Part shown: positions 6,834 through 13,395 of the stretch, piece by piece
How positions within the stretch are numbered: the first letter of the stretch is position 1
Layout: each line of letters opens with the position of its first letter
IMG/VR virus record: IMGVR_UViG_3300033149_004564
Span: 1-64,000 of that record
Source: a virus
Strand: one strand, 5' to 3'
DNA: 64,000 nt
Translations under genes and position numbers: made by a program
The notes under the pieces: generated by a model
Seen by the model: only the letters and a program-made list of their open reading frames with translations
The model's database searches: none
What the model was told of the DNA's origin: nothing

Positions 6834-7107
6834 TGTCGTTACCTCTATTCAATTCAATGGTCATCGTTCTATTCCGCTTGTTAGCCAAGCATTTCTGGTA
6901 TTTCTCAACTTCTGCCACTTGATCCCTGTTTTTATCGCTTCCTTTCCACCATCGCTTAATTACGCGAAAGATAACGTATACTACCAACAGTTGGACGGCA
7001 ATTAAGGCTATAATAATACAAAAGTCAAAGTCGGTAGGATACATTCCGCCATCCAAGCCGTAAAAGATATTCCCGTCCTTATCAACAACAACCCCTTCCG
7101 ATGTCAT
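6799..7107 (-). CDS. single-pass membrane protein
   Basis: I start at ATG 7107 because GGGGGAGTTAACA lies directly upstream; the open frame extends to 7218 but that part is probably a shadow. The 102-residue product has a short extracytoplasmic N-terminus (DKDGNIFYGLDGGMYP), one transmembrane helix (FCIIIALIAVQLLVVYVIF) and a basic cytoplasmic tail. It overlaps the start of the next gene by 35 bases. Function unknown. Confidence 0.55.
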   Translation of the reverse strand: MTSEGVVVDKDGNIFYGLDGGMYPTDFDFCIIIALIAVQLLVVYVIFRVIKRWWKGSDKNRDQVAEVEKYQKCLANKRNRTMTIELNRGNDNERSRHNGPLD

Positions 7108-7109
7108 TG

Positions 7110-7181
7110 TTAACTCCCCCACAGGATTAGACAAGCCCCACCAAGTGCCAGCAGGAAACCAATGCTTATTCCCGTGAGCAC
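7110..7181 (-). CDS. possible membrane mini-protein in the read-through frame
   Basis: In the frame that directly continues the gene at 7215-7502 past its TGA, 34 codons lead to TAA at 7110 and encode RPDYWRGVLTGISIGFLLAL and a further hydrophobic stretch, a clear membrane segment. There is no ATG; the only usual start is GTG at 7181. The TAA sits right before the ribosome-binding site of the next gene, as for a real gene. Stop-codon read-through or frameshifting is possible. Confidence 0.35.
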   Translation of the reverse strand: MLTGISIGFLLALGGACLILWGS

Positions 7182-7214
7182 ACCTCGCCAGTAATCTGGG
7201 CGCGAGCATTGTTG

Positions 7215-7502
7215 TCATTCATCGGTTGTTTCCTCATCAGTGGGCGGGTCTTTAGTATATGTTGCTTCAAAAACATCCCTCTTGCAAGGATATAGTTCAC
7301 CCTTAATCCCACGGATCAAAACATCTTTGCCGGGGTCATACTTATGCGTCCCCTCAAGCGTGGTAATTTCGAGGGGTACTGGTGGGGCGGCAAATTCAAC
7401 TTGCACAGGTCGTTTCCAGCACCTAAACCACTCAGCGGATTCCACAGCCTCACGAATCTCAACCTCTTTTGCAGCCATGCAATCGGAATAGCCATCACTC
7501 AT
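7215..7502 (-). CDS. phage hypothetical protein
   Basis: A 95-residue protein started at ATG 7502, preceded by AAGGAGAGAATA. The second half (DVLIRGIKGELYPCKRDVFE then ATY) matches a conserved segment I recall from small phage proteins of unknown function. The start overlaps the previous gene by eight bases. Possibly structural or a host modulator; no activity can be inferred. Confidence 0.6.
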   Translation of the reverse strand: MSDGYSDCMAAKEVEIREAVESAEWFRCWKRPVQVEFAAPPVPLEITTLEGTHKYDPGKDVLIRGIKGELYPCKRDVFEATYTKDPPTDEETTDE

Positions 7503-7713
7503 TATTCTCTCCTTCGACGGGCTGGCCCTTGAGGTAAGCGTCAAGTCGGCAGCCGGGAGCGTGGCCGCTTAAATTGCCATGAAAGCAGATAGGGCATCCG
7601 TCCCTTGCGCTCCACTCCAACTCCCGCAGCAGGGCGTTGGCCTCATCCCGTTCTTTCTTTGCCTTGGCAAACTCAGTGTGGAGTTTCGCAATTTCATAGC
7701 CCGTTTGAGTCAT
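7495..7713 (-). CDS. small zinc-binding hypothetical protein
   Basis: A 72-residue protein beginning at ATG 7713, overlapping the previous TGA (ATGA) and preceded by a G-run site. An N-terminal helix (EIAKLHTEFAKAKKERDEAN) is followed by CPICFHG and HAPGC, a C-x2-C...H-x3-C zinc knuckle, then a short tail. The same helix-plus-knuckle design occurs in the next gene upstream, so they may be distant relatives. Confidence 0.65.
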   Translation of the reverse strand: MTQTGYEIAKLHTEFAKAKKERDEANALLRELEWSARDGCPICFHGNLSGHAPGCRLDAYLKGQPVEGENNE

Positions 7714-8063
7714 TTCCCCCCCCACGCAAGTCTCTCTGTAAGCTTCTCGTTAATATCTTGCAAGTGCGCTACGTCCAGCGTAGTATTACAGGCCGGACAC
7801 CAATACTCTCCAGGCTCAGCCACGTAACCCTTGTCAGCCTTCATCCAAGTAAACTCACCTTGATAACCACAAGCAGGACACTTGGCGGTGAGAAAGTGCT
7901 GTAGACGCTTCTTTGTTTCGGCAAGCTCCTCCTTCATCGCGTACCACTGTTCACGAGTGGCCTTGAGCGTTCCAAGTGCGTTGCCCAATTCTTGCCCAAG
8001 CCCTTTGATCCGTTCCAACGCCTCCACCAGTTCACCCTCTGTTTGTTTATGATCCTGTGGCAT
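7710..8063 (-). CDS. coiled-coil zinc-ribbon protein
   Basis: A 117-residue protein. Residues about 8-58 form a long amphipathic helix or coiled coil (EGELVEALERIKGLGQELGN; KEELAETKKRLQHFL). Then CPACGY (about 62-67) and CPAC (about 89-92) form a zinc ribbon, followed by another helix. ATG follows GGAGGGTGAGTA. Overlaps the next gene by ATGA. Probably a small protein- or nucleic-acid-binding factor; unknown function. Confidence 0.65.
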   Translation of the reverse strand: MPQDHKQTEGELVEALERIKGLGQELGNALGTLKATREQWYAMKEELAETKKRLQHFLTAKCPACGYQGEFTWMKADKGYVAEPGEYWCPACNTTLDVAHLQDINEKLTERLAWGGK

Positions 8064-8066
8064 TAC

Positions 8067-8330
8067 TCACCCTCCGGCTCTGTATTTGAACACCAATACC
8101 AACCAAACTGTATTGACCACAACGATTAGCACCCCACCAGCAAAACTGAACCATTGGTCAAGTGACGGATAATAGTATAGGTTCCACATTCCCCACGCCG
8201 TGAAAAAACATACTGGCAACCAGCTTACCCCCGCGACTACTTTGTCAATTAGGAGCCGCCTGACATTCAGCGTTAGTAAAGCCGCACCAACCAATTCAAA
8301 GCAACCGTTGATCAAGTCATTGTGCTGCAC
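8067..8330 (-). CDS. small membrane protein, GTG start
   Basis: I start at GTG 8330: GGAGGAATA lies just upstream and the G is shared with the TAG of the previous gene. The longer open frame to 8387 is antisense-like shadow of that gene. The 87-residue product has three hydrophobic segments (ELVGAALLTLNV, VAGVSWLPVCFFTAWGMW, FAGGVLIVVVNTVWLVLVF), fitting a polytopic inner-membrane protein of the kind found in many phages, perhaps with a holin-like role. Confidence 0.6.
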   Translation of the reverse strand: MQHNDLINGCFELVGAALLTLNVRRLLIDKVVAGVSWLPVCFFTAWGMWNLYYYPSLDQWFSFAGGVLIVVVNTVWLVLVFKYRAGG

Positions 8331-8482
8331 TATTCCTCCAATGCTCTCGCAATCTTCCTGTTTATCTCTTCCTGTGTTCCCATCCATTTAGCAATCACTG
8401 CAAGACCCCGGTTGATTCGTATGACGTACAGCGTTAGCGTTGCAATGGCTCCTGTAAGAACGCCAACTATAGCGAGTTCCAT
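8330..8482 (-). CDS. 50-residue membrane-anchored mini-protein
   Basis: MELAIVGVLTGAIATLTLYV opens the product as an N-terminal transmembrane helix, followed by a charged helix (EEINRKIARALEE). ATG 8482 is preceded by CCGGAGGAATAA. Its TAG overlaps the GTG of the downstream membrane protein, indicating tight coupling. The design resembles small phage membrane proteins with a cytoplasmic amphipathic tail. Confidence 0.6.
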   Translation of the reverse strand: MELAIVGVLTGAIATLTLYVIRINRGLAVIAKWMGTQEEINRKIARALEE

Positions 8483-8515
8483 TTATTCCTCCGGCTTAAA
8501 GGGTATTTCTTGCTC

Positions 8516-8671
8516 CTACGGAACATCATCCCAGTCTAATGAATCAGGGCGCTTGTCTTCTACCAGTAGATTCCCTAACAACGCAAAGAGCATTGGGGGA
8601 ATTACAGTAATAACCAAACAGCCGAGGACTATCCATTCCGCAACCATGCGCAACATCCGCAATAAGAACAT
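8516..8671 (-). CDS. 51-residue membrane protein
   Basis: ATG 8671 is preceded by CCGGAGGAATAA, the same ribosome-binding context as the next gene. Residues about 12-35 (EWIVLGCLVITVIPPMLFAL) are one long hydrophobic segment; the tail is acidic (DSLDWDDVP). Between its TAG and the next gene the DNA encodes a short remnant, EQEIPFKPEE plus stop, that matches the C-terminus of the secreted paralogues at 8672 and 10136. Confidence 0.55.
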   Translation of the reverse strand: MFLLRMLRMVAEWIVLGCLVITVIPPMLFALLGNLLVEDKRPDSLDWDDVP

Positions 8672-9196
8672 TTATTCCTCCGGCTCAAAGGATATTTTGT
8701 AGCGGGTGAAGGTTTCCCAACAGGTATCTACAACAGCCCCAATGTCCAGTGTGTCTACCCGTACCAGCCGCCGACTCCCTGCGTATGTTAGTGATAAGGG
8801 GCAGGGCACTACTTTATAATCAACCACAGCCACCACATGCGCCCGCGCCAGCTTCGCCTCAAGGCTGTCGATACGGGCCGCATCAGACATTATGGGAGTG
8901 GTGCTCTTGACCACCCCAAAAGTATAAGCCGTGCCCTTTTCAAGAACCACACTTTTAGAGTGTGTGGCGAGGTCATCGCGGATATCCTCGCGGACATCCT
9001 CCACTATTCGTATCAACTCAAAGTCTTTTTCCATGAGATTGCGCCACAGCCAGGGGAACCCTTTGCGAATCGAGCCGTCAGGATAGTGTACAATTACATC
9101 ATCACAGGCCGTATCTCTTATCACTATGACGCTATCCATCCGCGCCATTCCCGGCAACGCACACAGGAGCAGGGCTGCCACGAGTAGTCTAATCAT
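8672..9196 (-). CDS. secreted protein, paralogue 1
   Basis: Started at ATG 9196, which overlaps the previous stop by eight bases; the open frame upstream of it is a shadow. The 174-residue product begins with a signal peptide (IRLLVAALLLCALPGMA). The mature part has a beta-rich N-terminal half, a helical segment DSLEAKLARAHVVAVVD and the C-terminal motif TRYKISFEPEE. The gene at 10136 has the same signal peptide core, helix and C-terminus, so they are paralogues. Likely exported to the periplasm or surface; role unknown. Confidence 0.65.
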   Translation of the reverse strand: MIRLLVAALLLCALPGMARMDSVIVIRDTACDDVIVHYPDGSIRKGFPWLWRNLMEKDFELIRIVEDVREDIRDDLATHSKSVVLEKGTAYTFGVVKSTTPIMSDAARIDSLEAKLARAHVVAVVDYKVVPCPLSLTYAGSRRLVRVDTLDIGAVVDTCWETFTRYKISFEPEE

Positions 9197-9668
9197 TGGT
9201 TGCCTTCCTTTCGGCCAACCAGAGCAGGATGGCGATGTAGGCTTCGGGTTCGGTGCTGGCGGTCTTCTCAAACGGCTTACCCTTCTTGCAATAAAGAGTA
9301 GGGATTAAACTCACTTTGTGTTCTTTTAACGTGCCCTGTGTCTCGCTAACCCACTCATCATACTCATAGCGTAGTTTATATCTTAAACCACACATCTCTC
9401 GCACCTTATCGCTGATTTGTTTCTGCCAATAAGGATTCCGATAATTACAATGCCTTGCTTCCACAAGGTCCATACCAGAAGTGCCAGATTTGACAAGGCC
9501 GCTAAGAAACTCGCTTCTACTTCCCTCTATTTCCCCCAGCGCCCTTGCTATCTCCTCGCTGTCAGCGTACCCTTGCCGTGTCGGTATAATGTCACACTCG
9601 CAATCCTCAAAATGACGGTGACACTTATCGCAGGTACATTCAATGCCCCCTGTCTTGCTGTCAGTCAT
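9189..9668 (-). CDS. zinc-finger hypothetical protein
   Basis: Started at ATG 9668, five bases after the beginning of the previous stop region, giving 159 residues. The N-terminus contains CTCDKCHRHFEDCEC, a dense cysteine/histidine cluster for zinc. The rest is mixed alpha/beta with several conserved-looking aromatic residues. It lies within the tight island operon, so it is co-translated with its neighbours. No family recognised. Confidence 0.6.
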   Translation of the reverse strand: MTDSKTGGIECTCDKCHRHFEDCECDIIPTRQGYADSEEIARALGEIEGSRSEFLSGLVKSGTSGMDLVEARHCNYRNPYWQKQISDKVREMCGLRYKLRYEYDEWVSETQGTLKEHKVSLIPTLYCKKGKPFEKTASTEPEAYIAILLWLAERKATND

Positions 9669-9957
9669 CAGCTGCCTCCAATGTCTCACATAGAGCAGGA
9701 ATCGGGCTATCGGCTTCACCTACCAAATAAGCCCGAATCGCGCTTGGTATCTCTTCCAGAATTGTTGTTTTAGTTCTGATCTCTGTCGTGGCCAAGTACC
9801 GCTCACGCGCCGCAACAATCAACCGAGGAAGCCAGAAGTAAGGATCGAGAGTTGCACTATTTTTTCTATCAAAGGCTTTTGGATTACAATAATGATTCCT
9901 TTTTAGCTTCAACACCCTTGTGCACCGTTCGGCCTCAGCCTGCATTAGCTGTTTCAT
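9661..9957 (-). CDS. hypothetical helical protein
   Basis: Started at ATG 9957, overlapping the upstream TGA (ATGA) with AGGAG seven bases before; a GTG at 9963 is less likely. The 98-residue product is basic in its first third (RCTRVLKLKRNHYCNPKAFD) and helical and acidic toward the end. Its short overlaps on both sides indicate translational coupling. Unknown function. Confidence 0.6.
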   Translation of the reverse strand: MKQLMQAEAERCTRVLKLKRNHYCNPKAFDRKNSATLDPYFWLPRLIVAARERYLATTEIRTKTTILEEIPSAIRAYLVGEADSPIPALCETLEAADD

Positions 9958-10139
9958 CTCCACACTCCTATCCAGCCCGGATTACCAAAGCAAACCTCGC
10001 GCTTATATGTTTGCTGATAGCCACACTTGGTGCAGGTTCGTACTTGCCCCAACTCAGGATCATGCAGTGTAGGATACTTCCACTTATGGTCACACCGAGC
10101 AGATGTTCCGGTAGTCCAGCTATGCGTTAGCCGTTTCAT
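9954..10139 (-). CDS. zinc-ribbon mini-protein
   Basis: A 61-residue product with CDHKW (residue 16) and CTKCGYQQ (about 36-43); together with a later Cys this forms a treble or zinc ribbon of the kind seen in many small phage proteins that recognise RNA or polymerase. ATG overlaps the stop of the secreted protein gene (ATGA). Unknown function. Confidence 0.6.
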   Translation of the reverse strand: MKRLTHSWTTGTSARCDHKWKYPTLHDPELGQVRTCTKCGYQQTYKREVCFGNPGWIGVWR

Positions 10140-10714
10140 CTCACCTCTGGCTCAAAGGAGATTTCGTAGCGAGTAAAATAGTGCATCTCTCTTGTTGTAT
10201 ATTCAGTGCCCTCAATCGGAATCGACTCCCGTCCTTGCTGCATATATGCTCTGCGTGTTATTATTGCCATGCCAGAATCGGGTATTGCCACCACATGCGC
10301 CCGCTTCAGCACGGCCTCAAGGCTGTCAACCCTGTTCATCGTTTCATCGGCGGCTGCGAGGCGGGACGACACGCCTATCATCCATCTTTGGAACACAGCA
10401 AACTGTGGGTCGTTATACCTTGCCTCTGGCAGCAAAGTTAAAAGTCTTGCCATTTGATCCTCAAGGCTATCGGTGCGGGCCTCAAGCTTGATAATTGTAC
10501 TATCTACAACAGACATTTGCATAGGGGGCAGTAGCAAATCCCACCGCAGTGGCGCAGAACCCTCCTCTAACGAGATTCTCCGAACACGGGTAGATATTAT
10601 CGAACTTATGGTATCGGGCCGGAAGCGATACCAAACCTCATGGTCATCCTGCGCCATTCCCGGCAGCGCACACAACAGCAGGGCCAATGTGGTTAGTATA
10701 ATTAGCTGTTTCAT
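10136..10714 (-). CDS. secreted protein, paralogue 2
   Basis: Started at ATG 10714, preceded by GAAGGGGAAGAACAA and overlapping the TGA of the gene upstream. The 192-residue product has a signal peptide (KQLIILTTLALLLCALPGMA) and a mature domain with helices containing EARTDSLEDQMARLL and DSLEAVLKRAHVVAIPD, ending TRYEISFEPEVR. It shares the ALLLCALPGMA core, the DSLEA-L-RAHVV helix and the C-terminus with the gene at 8672. Probably trimeric or coiled-coil surface or periplasmic protein; function unknown. Confidence 0.65.
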   Translation of the reverse strand: MKQLIILTTLALLLCALPGMAQDDHEVWYRFRPDTISSIISTRVRRISLEEGSAPLRWDLLLPPMQMSVVDSTIIKLEARTDSLEDQMARLLTLLPEARYNDPQFAVFQRWMIGVSSRLAAADETMNRVDSLEAVLKRAHVVAIPDSGMAIITRRAYMQQGRESIPIEGTEYTTREMHYFTRYEISFEPEVR

Positions 10715-10827
10715 TTGTTCTTCCCCTTCTTGTCTCTCAGTTTCAGCGCACTCATAACATCTTCGTAAGGCATGTCGATATATATCCATTTACCATACAG
10801 ATATATCATAGAACTGGTGCCCTTCAT
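10711..10827 (-). CDS. 38-residue hypothetical protein
   Basis: ATG 10827 lies 16 bases after the previous stop with only a weak AGGC site; TGA overlaps the start of the secreted protein gene (ATGA), strong evidence for coupling. The peptide has a short aromatic stretch (IYLYGKWIYIDMPY) and a basic tail (RDKKGKNK). It might associate with the membrane surface. Unknown function. Confidence 0.45.
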   Translation of the reverse strand: MKGTSSMIYLYGKWIYIDMPYEDVMSALKLRDKKGKNK

Positions 10828-10842
10828 TGTGCTTTTGGCGGC

Positions 10843-11076
10843 CTACACAAACGACGGTTTAACGAATAGCGTTATCGTTCTGCCCTTGAGTTCTACAGGT
10901 CTATATTCAGCCTCAATATCTCTCATAATTTGGGCGGTGTTCCTGTTTTTATCCACAGGGAAAGATGTGGCAGTGGTCCGAAGCGTAGGCTTTGGCAGAT
11001 GAATATAAGGCGGTGGCTGTTCTGTGGCGCACCCAACTAACAGGACAAAAAGCAAAATCAGCATTAAGTATCTCAT
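10843..11076 (-). CDS. small lipoprotein
   Basis: The 77-residue product starts with a lipoprotein signal peptide: MRYLMLILLFVLLVGC, with Cys16 as the lipidated residue of the lipobox LVGC. The mature part is a proline-rich linker (EQPPPYIHLPKP) and a small domain. Phage-encoded lipoproteins often block superinfection by binding receptors from inside the outer membrane, but that is only an analogy. It is at the upstream end of the G+C-richer island. Confidence 0.65.
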   Translation of the reverse strand: MRYLMLILLFVLLVGCATEQPPPYIHLPKPTLRTTATSFPVDKNRNTAQIMRDIEAEYRPVELKGRTITLFVKPSFV

Positions 11077-11133
11077 GTTTTCAACCCCAGATAAATGGCA
11101 AATAGTCTAATCATTTTTTCATTTCCATTTCTA

Positions 11134-11226
11134 TTAAATATTTATTTGTTGTTCCCGTTTCATAATTGTTACAGGAATTGAACAAGATATAAAAATCAAT
11201 ATTATAAAAAATAATACTTTATTCAT
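11134..11226 (-). CDS. 30-residue putative lipoprotein or membrane peptide
   Basis: MNKVLFFIILIFISC resembles a lipoprotein signal with Cys15; the mature tail is only 15 residues (SIPVTIMKREQQINI). Ribosome-binding site is weak (AGGG). Rz1-like spanins are small lipoproteins, but the tail is not proline-rich. Alternatively a membrane mini-peptide. Moderate doubt that it is expressed. Confidence 0.35.
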   Translation of the reverse strand: MNKVLFFIILIFISCSIPVTIMKREQQINI

Positions 11227-11255
11227 AATTGATAAACCCTATCTAAAATTTTTTA

Positions 11256-11468
11256 TTATAATGAACAGTCAATAAAACAAATCAATATGCAAATAAATAA
11301 AGCAATAAAAAGTATAATTTCTTTGCCAGTTATTCTACCCATTTGATTCTCTCGCTGAGAAAAGGTTTTAGAAATAACAAGATAAAACTTAACAAATAAA
11401 AATATTATAATTACTGGCATAACTATCTGCATTCTAACACCAATAAACTCTATAGTTGATTCTAACAT
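11256..11468 (-). CDS. two-helix membrane protein
   Basis: A 70-residue product with two hydrophobic segments (MQIVMPVIIIFLFVKFYLVI and EIILFIALFICILICFI) joined by a charged loop (SKTFSQRENQMGRITGK). It follows the candidate small RNA at 11497-11578 on the same strand. Topology would fit a holin or a small membrane modulator. No ribosome-binding site of consensus strength is seen. Confidence 0.5.
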   Translation of the reverse strand: MLESTIEFIGVRMQIVMPVIIIFLFVKFYLVISKTFSQRENQMGRITGKEIILFIALFICILICFIDCSL

Positions 11469-11496
11469 TATTTATCCTAAATTAAAAAAAGTAAAA

Positions 11497-11578
11497 AGAA
11501 GAGAAGCGGTATCACCTTGGGTTATCAATAGTCACGCCAGCTATTTTAGTACGACCCAAGCTCCCATGCTTCTCTTCT
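11497..11578 (-). ncRNA. structured RNA A with own promoter and terminator-like tail
   Basis: An 11-bp outer stem (11497-11507 with 11568-11578) encloses a second stem (CTTGGGT at 11516-11522 with ACCCAAG at 11554-11560) and a small inner hairpin. On the minus strand the outer stem is followed by a T-rich run, as in an intrinsic terminator. One of the six repeated phage promoter motifs lies 19 bp upstream. This gives a compact transcription unit of about 110 nt with no open reading frame. Not a known family to my recognition. Confidence 0.55.
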
Positions 11579-11596
11579 CCGAATAAATATTTTTTA

Positions 11597-11614
11597 CCCT
11601 CTATTATATTATAC
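11597..11614 (-). promoter_or_regulatory. phage promoter motif, copy 1
   Basis: Minus-strand 18-mer GTATAATATAATAGAGGG. It contains TATAAT with no recognisable -35 box and lies immediately upstream of structured RNA A. Five other copies occur in this window, all on the minus strand. Confidence 0.7.
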
Positions 11615-11660
11615 TAAATTTTGGGAAAACTAAGATGTAAATTTATAAAGTTTTTTTATC

Positions 11661-12620
11661 CTATTCCTTTTTAAATATAAGTCCATATTCGTGGCGCTTT
11701 GGAATTGTCTTTGTCTCAATTATCTTTTGTGCAAATGTAGCACCAAATGGATATCCAAGATCAATGATCACAATATCTTTTATTGTAAAACCAGCCTTTT
11801 TCATACAGGTTATAGTATCATTATGATAGGAATAAAAAACCCCGCCTTTTCTAAAATCATTCACAAACCAAGCACAATATGCACCATGCTTCAAGCATCT
11901 ATAGTTCTCTTTCATAATTAGAAATAAATTTTTCATAAACTTTCTATACGTCACCTGTTTTCCAAGCTGTTCTGGTTCATCACCATATTGTTCAATATCC
12001 CAATATGGTGGACTCGTAATAGTAAAATCACCATATTCATCAGAAGTAAATTTCATGTCTCTACTATCTTGTTCAAACAATTCTATTTTACACTCAAATT
12101 GTTTTCTTAACTTTACTGCTATTTCTTTATTTATTTCCATAAAATTATGGCTAATATCATAACCATGATAATTACGTCCTTCTCGTACAGTCATTTCCAT
12201 CCTACTATTATGTCCTGCGAAAGGGTCAACAAACACATCACCAGGATTTGTATAAAGTCTAATCAAAATATTACCAACATTGTCTGGAAACTTTGAAAGT
12301 GCGCCACGCCGACCACCTTGACTACTACGCCCTAATCCTGAAGCTAATTTTAAAATTGAATTTGAAGGAAAACCAGTTTTATTCCTACCAAGTTTAATTC
12401 CTTTTACAGTTTTATCCATTGATTCAAGATAGCTATTTGCAGCATGTTTATCAGATATTTTTGAATTCTTAGTAGCTACCATAATAGAAGTAGGAATCTC
12501 ACCACCAAAAAGTTTAATGATCTCTTTTCTTCTTGATTTACTATATGCAAGTGCGTTGATTGTTTTTCCTTTTACTTTTTGTGGTTTGTCTGATACAAAA
12601 GATTTTAATTTCTCCGTCAC
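11661..12620 (-). CDS. DNA methyltransferase (N4-cytosine/N6-adenine type)
   Basis: The 319-residue enzyme transfers a methyl group from S-adenosylmethionine to an exocyclic amino group in DNA. The SAM-binding motif is DPFAGHNSR (residues about 132-140) and the catalytic motif IV is TSPPYW (about 202-207); the SPPYW form is typical of N4-cytosine enzymes. Motif order (SAM site first) is gamma-like. The first 110 residues may help target recognition. No restriction enzyme is adjacent, so it is probably a solitary methylase protecting phage DNA from host restriction. Confidence 0.85.
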   Translation of the reverse strand: MTEKLKSFVSDKPQKVKGKTINALAYSKSRRKEIIKLFGGEIPTSIMVATKNSKISDKHAANSYLESMDKTVKGIKLGRNKTGFPSNSILKLASGLGRSSQGGRRGALSKFPDNVGNILIRLYTNPGDVFVDPFAGHNSRMEMTVREGRNYHGYDISHNFMEINKEIAVKLRKQFECKIELFEQDSRDMKFTSDEYGDFTITSPPYWDIEQYGDEPEQLGKQVTYRKFMKNLFLIMKENYRCLKHGAYCAWFVNDFRKGGVFYSYHNDTITCMKKAGFTIKDIVIIDLGYPFGATFAQKIIETKTIPKRHEYGLIFKKE

Positions 12621-12651
12621 TTTTTAATCCTATTCTAAGTTTTTTGGAAAA

Positions 12652-12912
12652 CTAAGACTTAAATCTACTAATCTTAAATTTTGCCCTAACAACCTTTCCA
12701 CCGCAAAGAGAAGCAAGTTTGTTTGCTGTATCTTTACACATAACTTCAGAAATTGAATTATCAGAAAACAATATTTGATGCTTGCCCCATCTTTTATTAA
12801 ATTTTTTGTTTTTATGTCTACCAGAAGGACCAAAAATTAAAATCTTAATTAACCACAATAATCCAACTAATACTATAAGTATTCCATAACACTGTAAAAA
12901 TAAAATAAACAC
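12652..12912 (-). CDS. membrane-anchored hypothetical protein, GTG start
   Basis: GTG 12912 follows AAAGGATAAATT. The 86-residue product has an N-terminal membrane anchor (LFLQCYGILIVLVGLLWLIK) and a soluble basic domain (GKHQILFSDNSISEV then KLASLCGGKVVRAKFKISRF). An overlapping frame at 12630-12833 is a shadow. Function unknown. Confidence 0.5.
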   Translation of the reverse strand: MFILFLQCYGILIVLVGLLWLIKILIFGPSGRHKNKKFNKRWGKHQILFSDNSISEVMCKDTANKLASLCGGKVVRAKFKISRFKS

Positions 12913-12915
12913 AAT

Positions 12916-13134
12916 TTATCCTTTCTGTGCTTTGATCTCTGCTTTTGCTTCTTTAAGTAAAGTTTTTATTGCATTAAAAAAATCTTCTGGGACAACCCAC
13001 TCAGGGTGTCCGGTCATACCTGTAATTTTAACTAACTTTGTATCTGGCTTTTCTGATGGATATGCAGGATATTCAAAGAAAATTGGAAAAGTCTGTAAAA
13101 AATTTCTTGTAGTATGTACCAGGACTTTAGCCAT
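12916..13134 (-). CDS. hypothetical protein
   Basis: A 72-residue product with ATG following GGAGCTATA. It reads as a small globular domain (PDTKLVKITGMTGHPEWVVP then a helical C-terminus LLKEAKAEIKAQKG). No cysteine cluster or membrane segment. It overlaps the stop of the upstream zinc protein by one base, so they are co-translated. Unknown function. Confidence 0.6.
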   Translation of the reverse strand: MAKVLVHTTRNFLQTFPIFFEYPAYPSEKPDTKLVKITGMTGHPEWVVPEDFFNAIKTLLKEAKAEIKAQKG

Positions 13135-13346
13135 TATAGCTCCTGTCTGAGATTAGTAACAAATGCAGTACCATATATTTGTTTTAAGCAAGAGAAGCAA
13201 ATTGTTTTCTTGTTCTTTACATGAAATAATTGCTTTTTTAAAATAGAATTAACTTTTTCTGTATTATCAATTGTCTTACCACAATACATTATTGAACAAT
13301 TATTGAACAAAGTGCAATGACGTATATGTGTTTTATTTTTACTCAT
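13134..13346 (-). CDS. small cysteine-rich protein
   Basis: A 70-residue product with cysteines at about 11, 17, 22, and CFSC at about 50-53, a probable zinc site. It is the first gene after promoter motif copy 2, whose TATAAT lies about 35 bases upstream of the ATG. No family recognised. Confidence 0.55.
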   Translation of the reverse strand: MSKNKTHIRHCTLFNNCSIMYCGKTIDNTEKVNSILKKQLFHVKNKKTICFSCLKQIYGTAFVTNLRQEL

Positions 13347-13371
13347 TTTACATCCAATTTAGTTTATTTTA

Positions 13372-13389
13372 CTCTCTACTATATTATAC
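13372..13389 (-). promoter_or_regulatory. phage promoter motif, copy 2
   Basis: Minus-strand 18-mer GTATAATATAGTAGAGAG, matching the other copies at 16 of 18 or more positions. It sits between the MazG-like gene and the cluster 12652-13346, with TATAAT and no -35 box. Confidence 0.7.
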
Positions 13390-13395
13390 AAAAAA

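Noticed and set aside
6694-7005. Plus-strand frames in the GC-rich island
   Set aside because: They lie opposite well-supported leftward genes with ribosome-binding sites and coupled starts.
12630-12833. Minus-strand frame overlapping the membrane-anchored protein
   Set aside because: It overlaps the frame 12652-12912 almost fully, and that frame has a ribosome-binding site and membrane segment.
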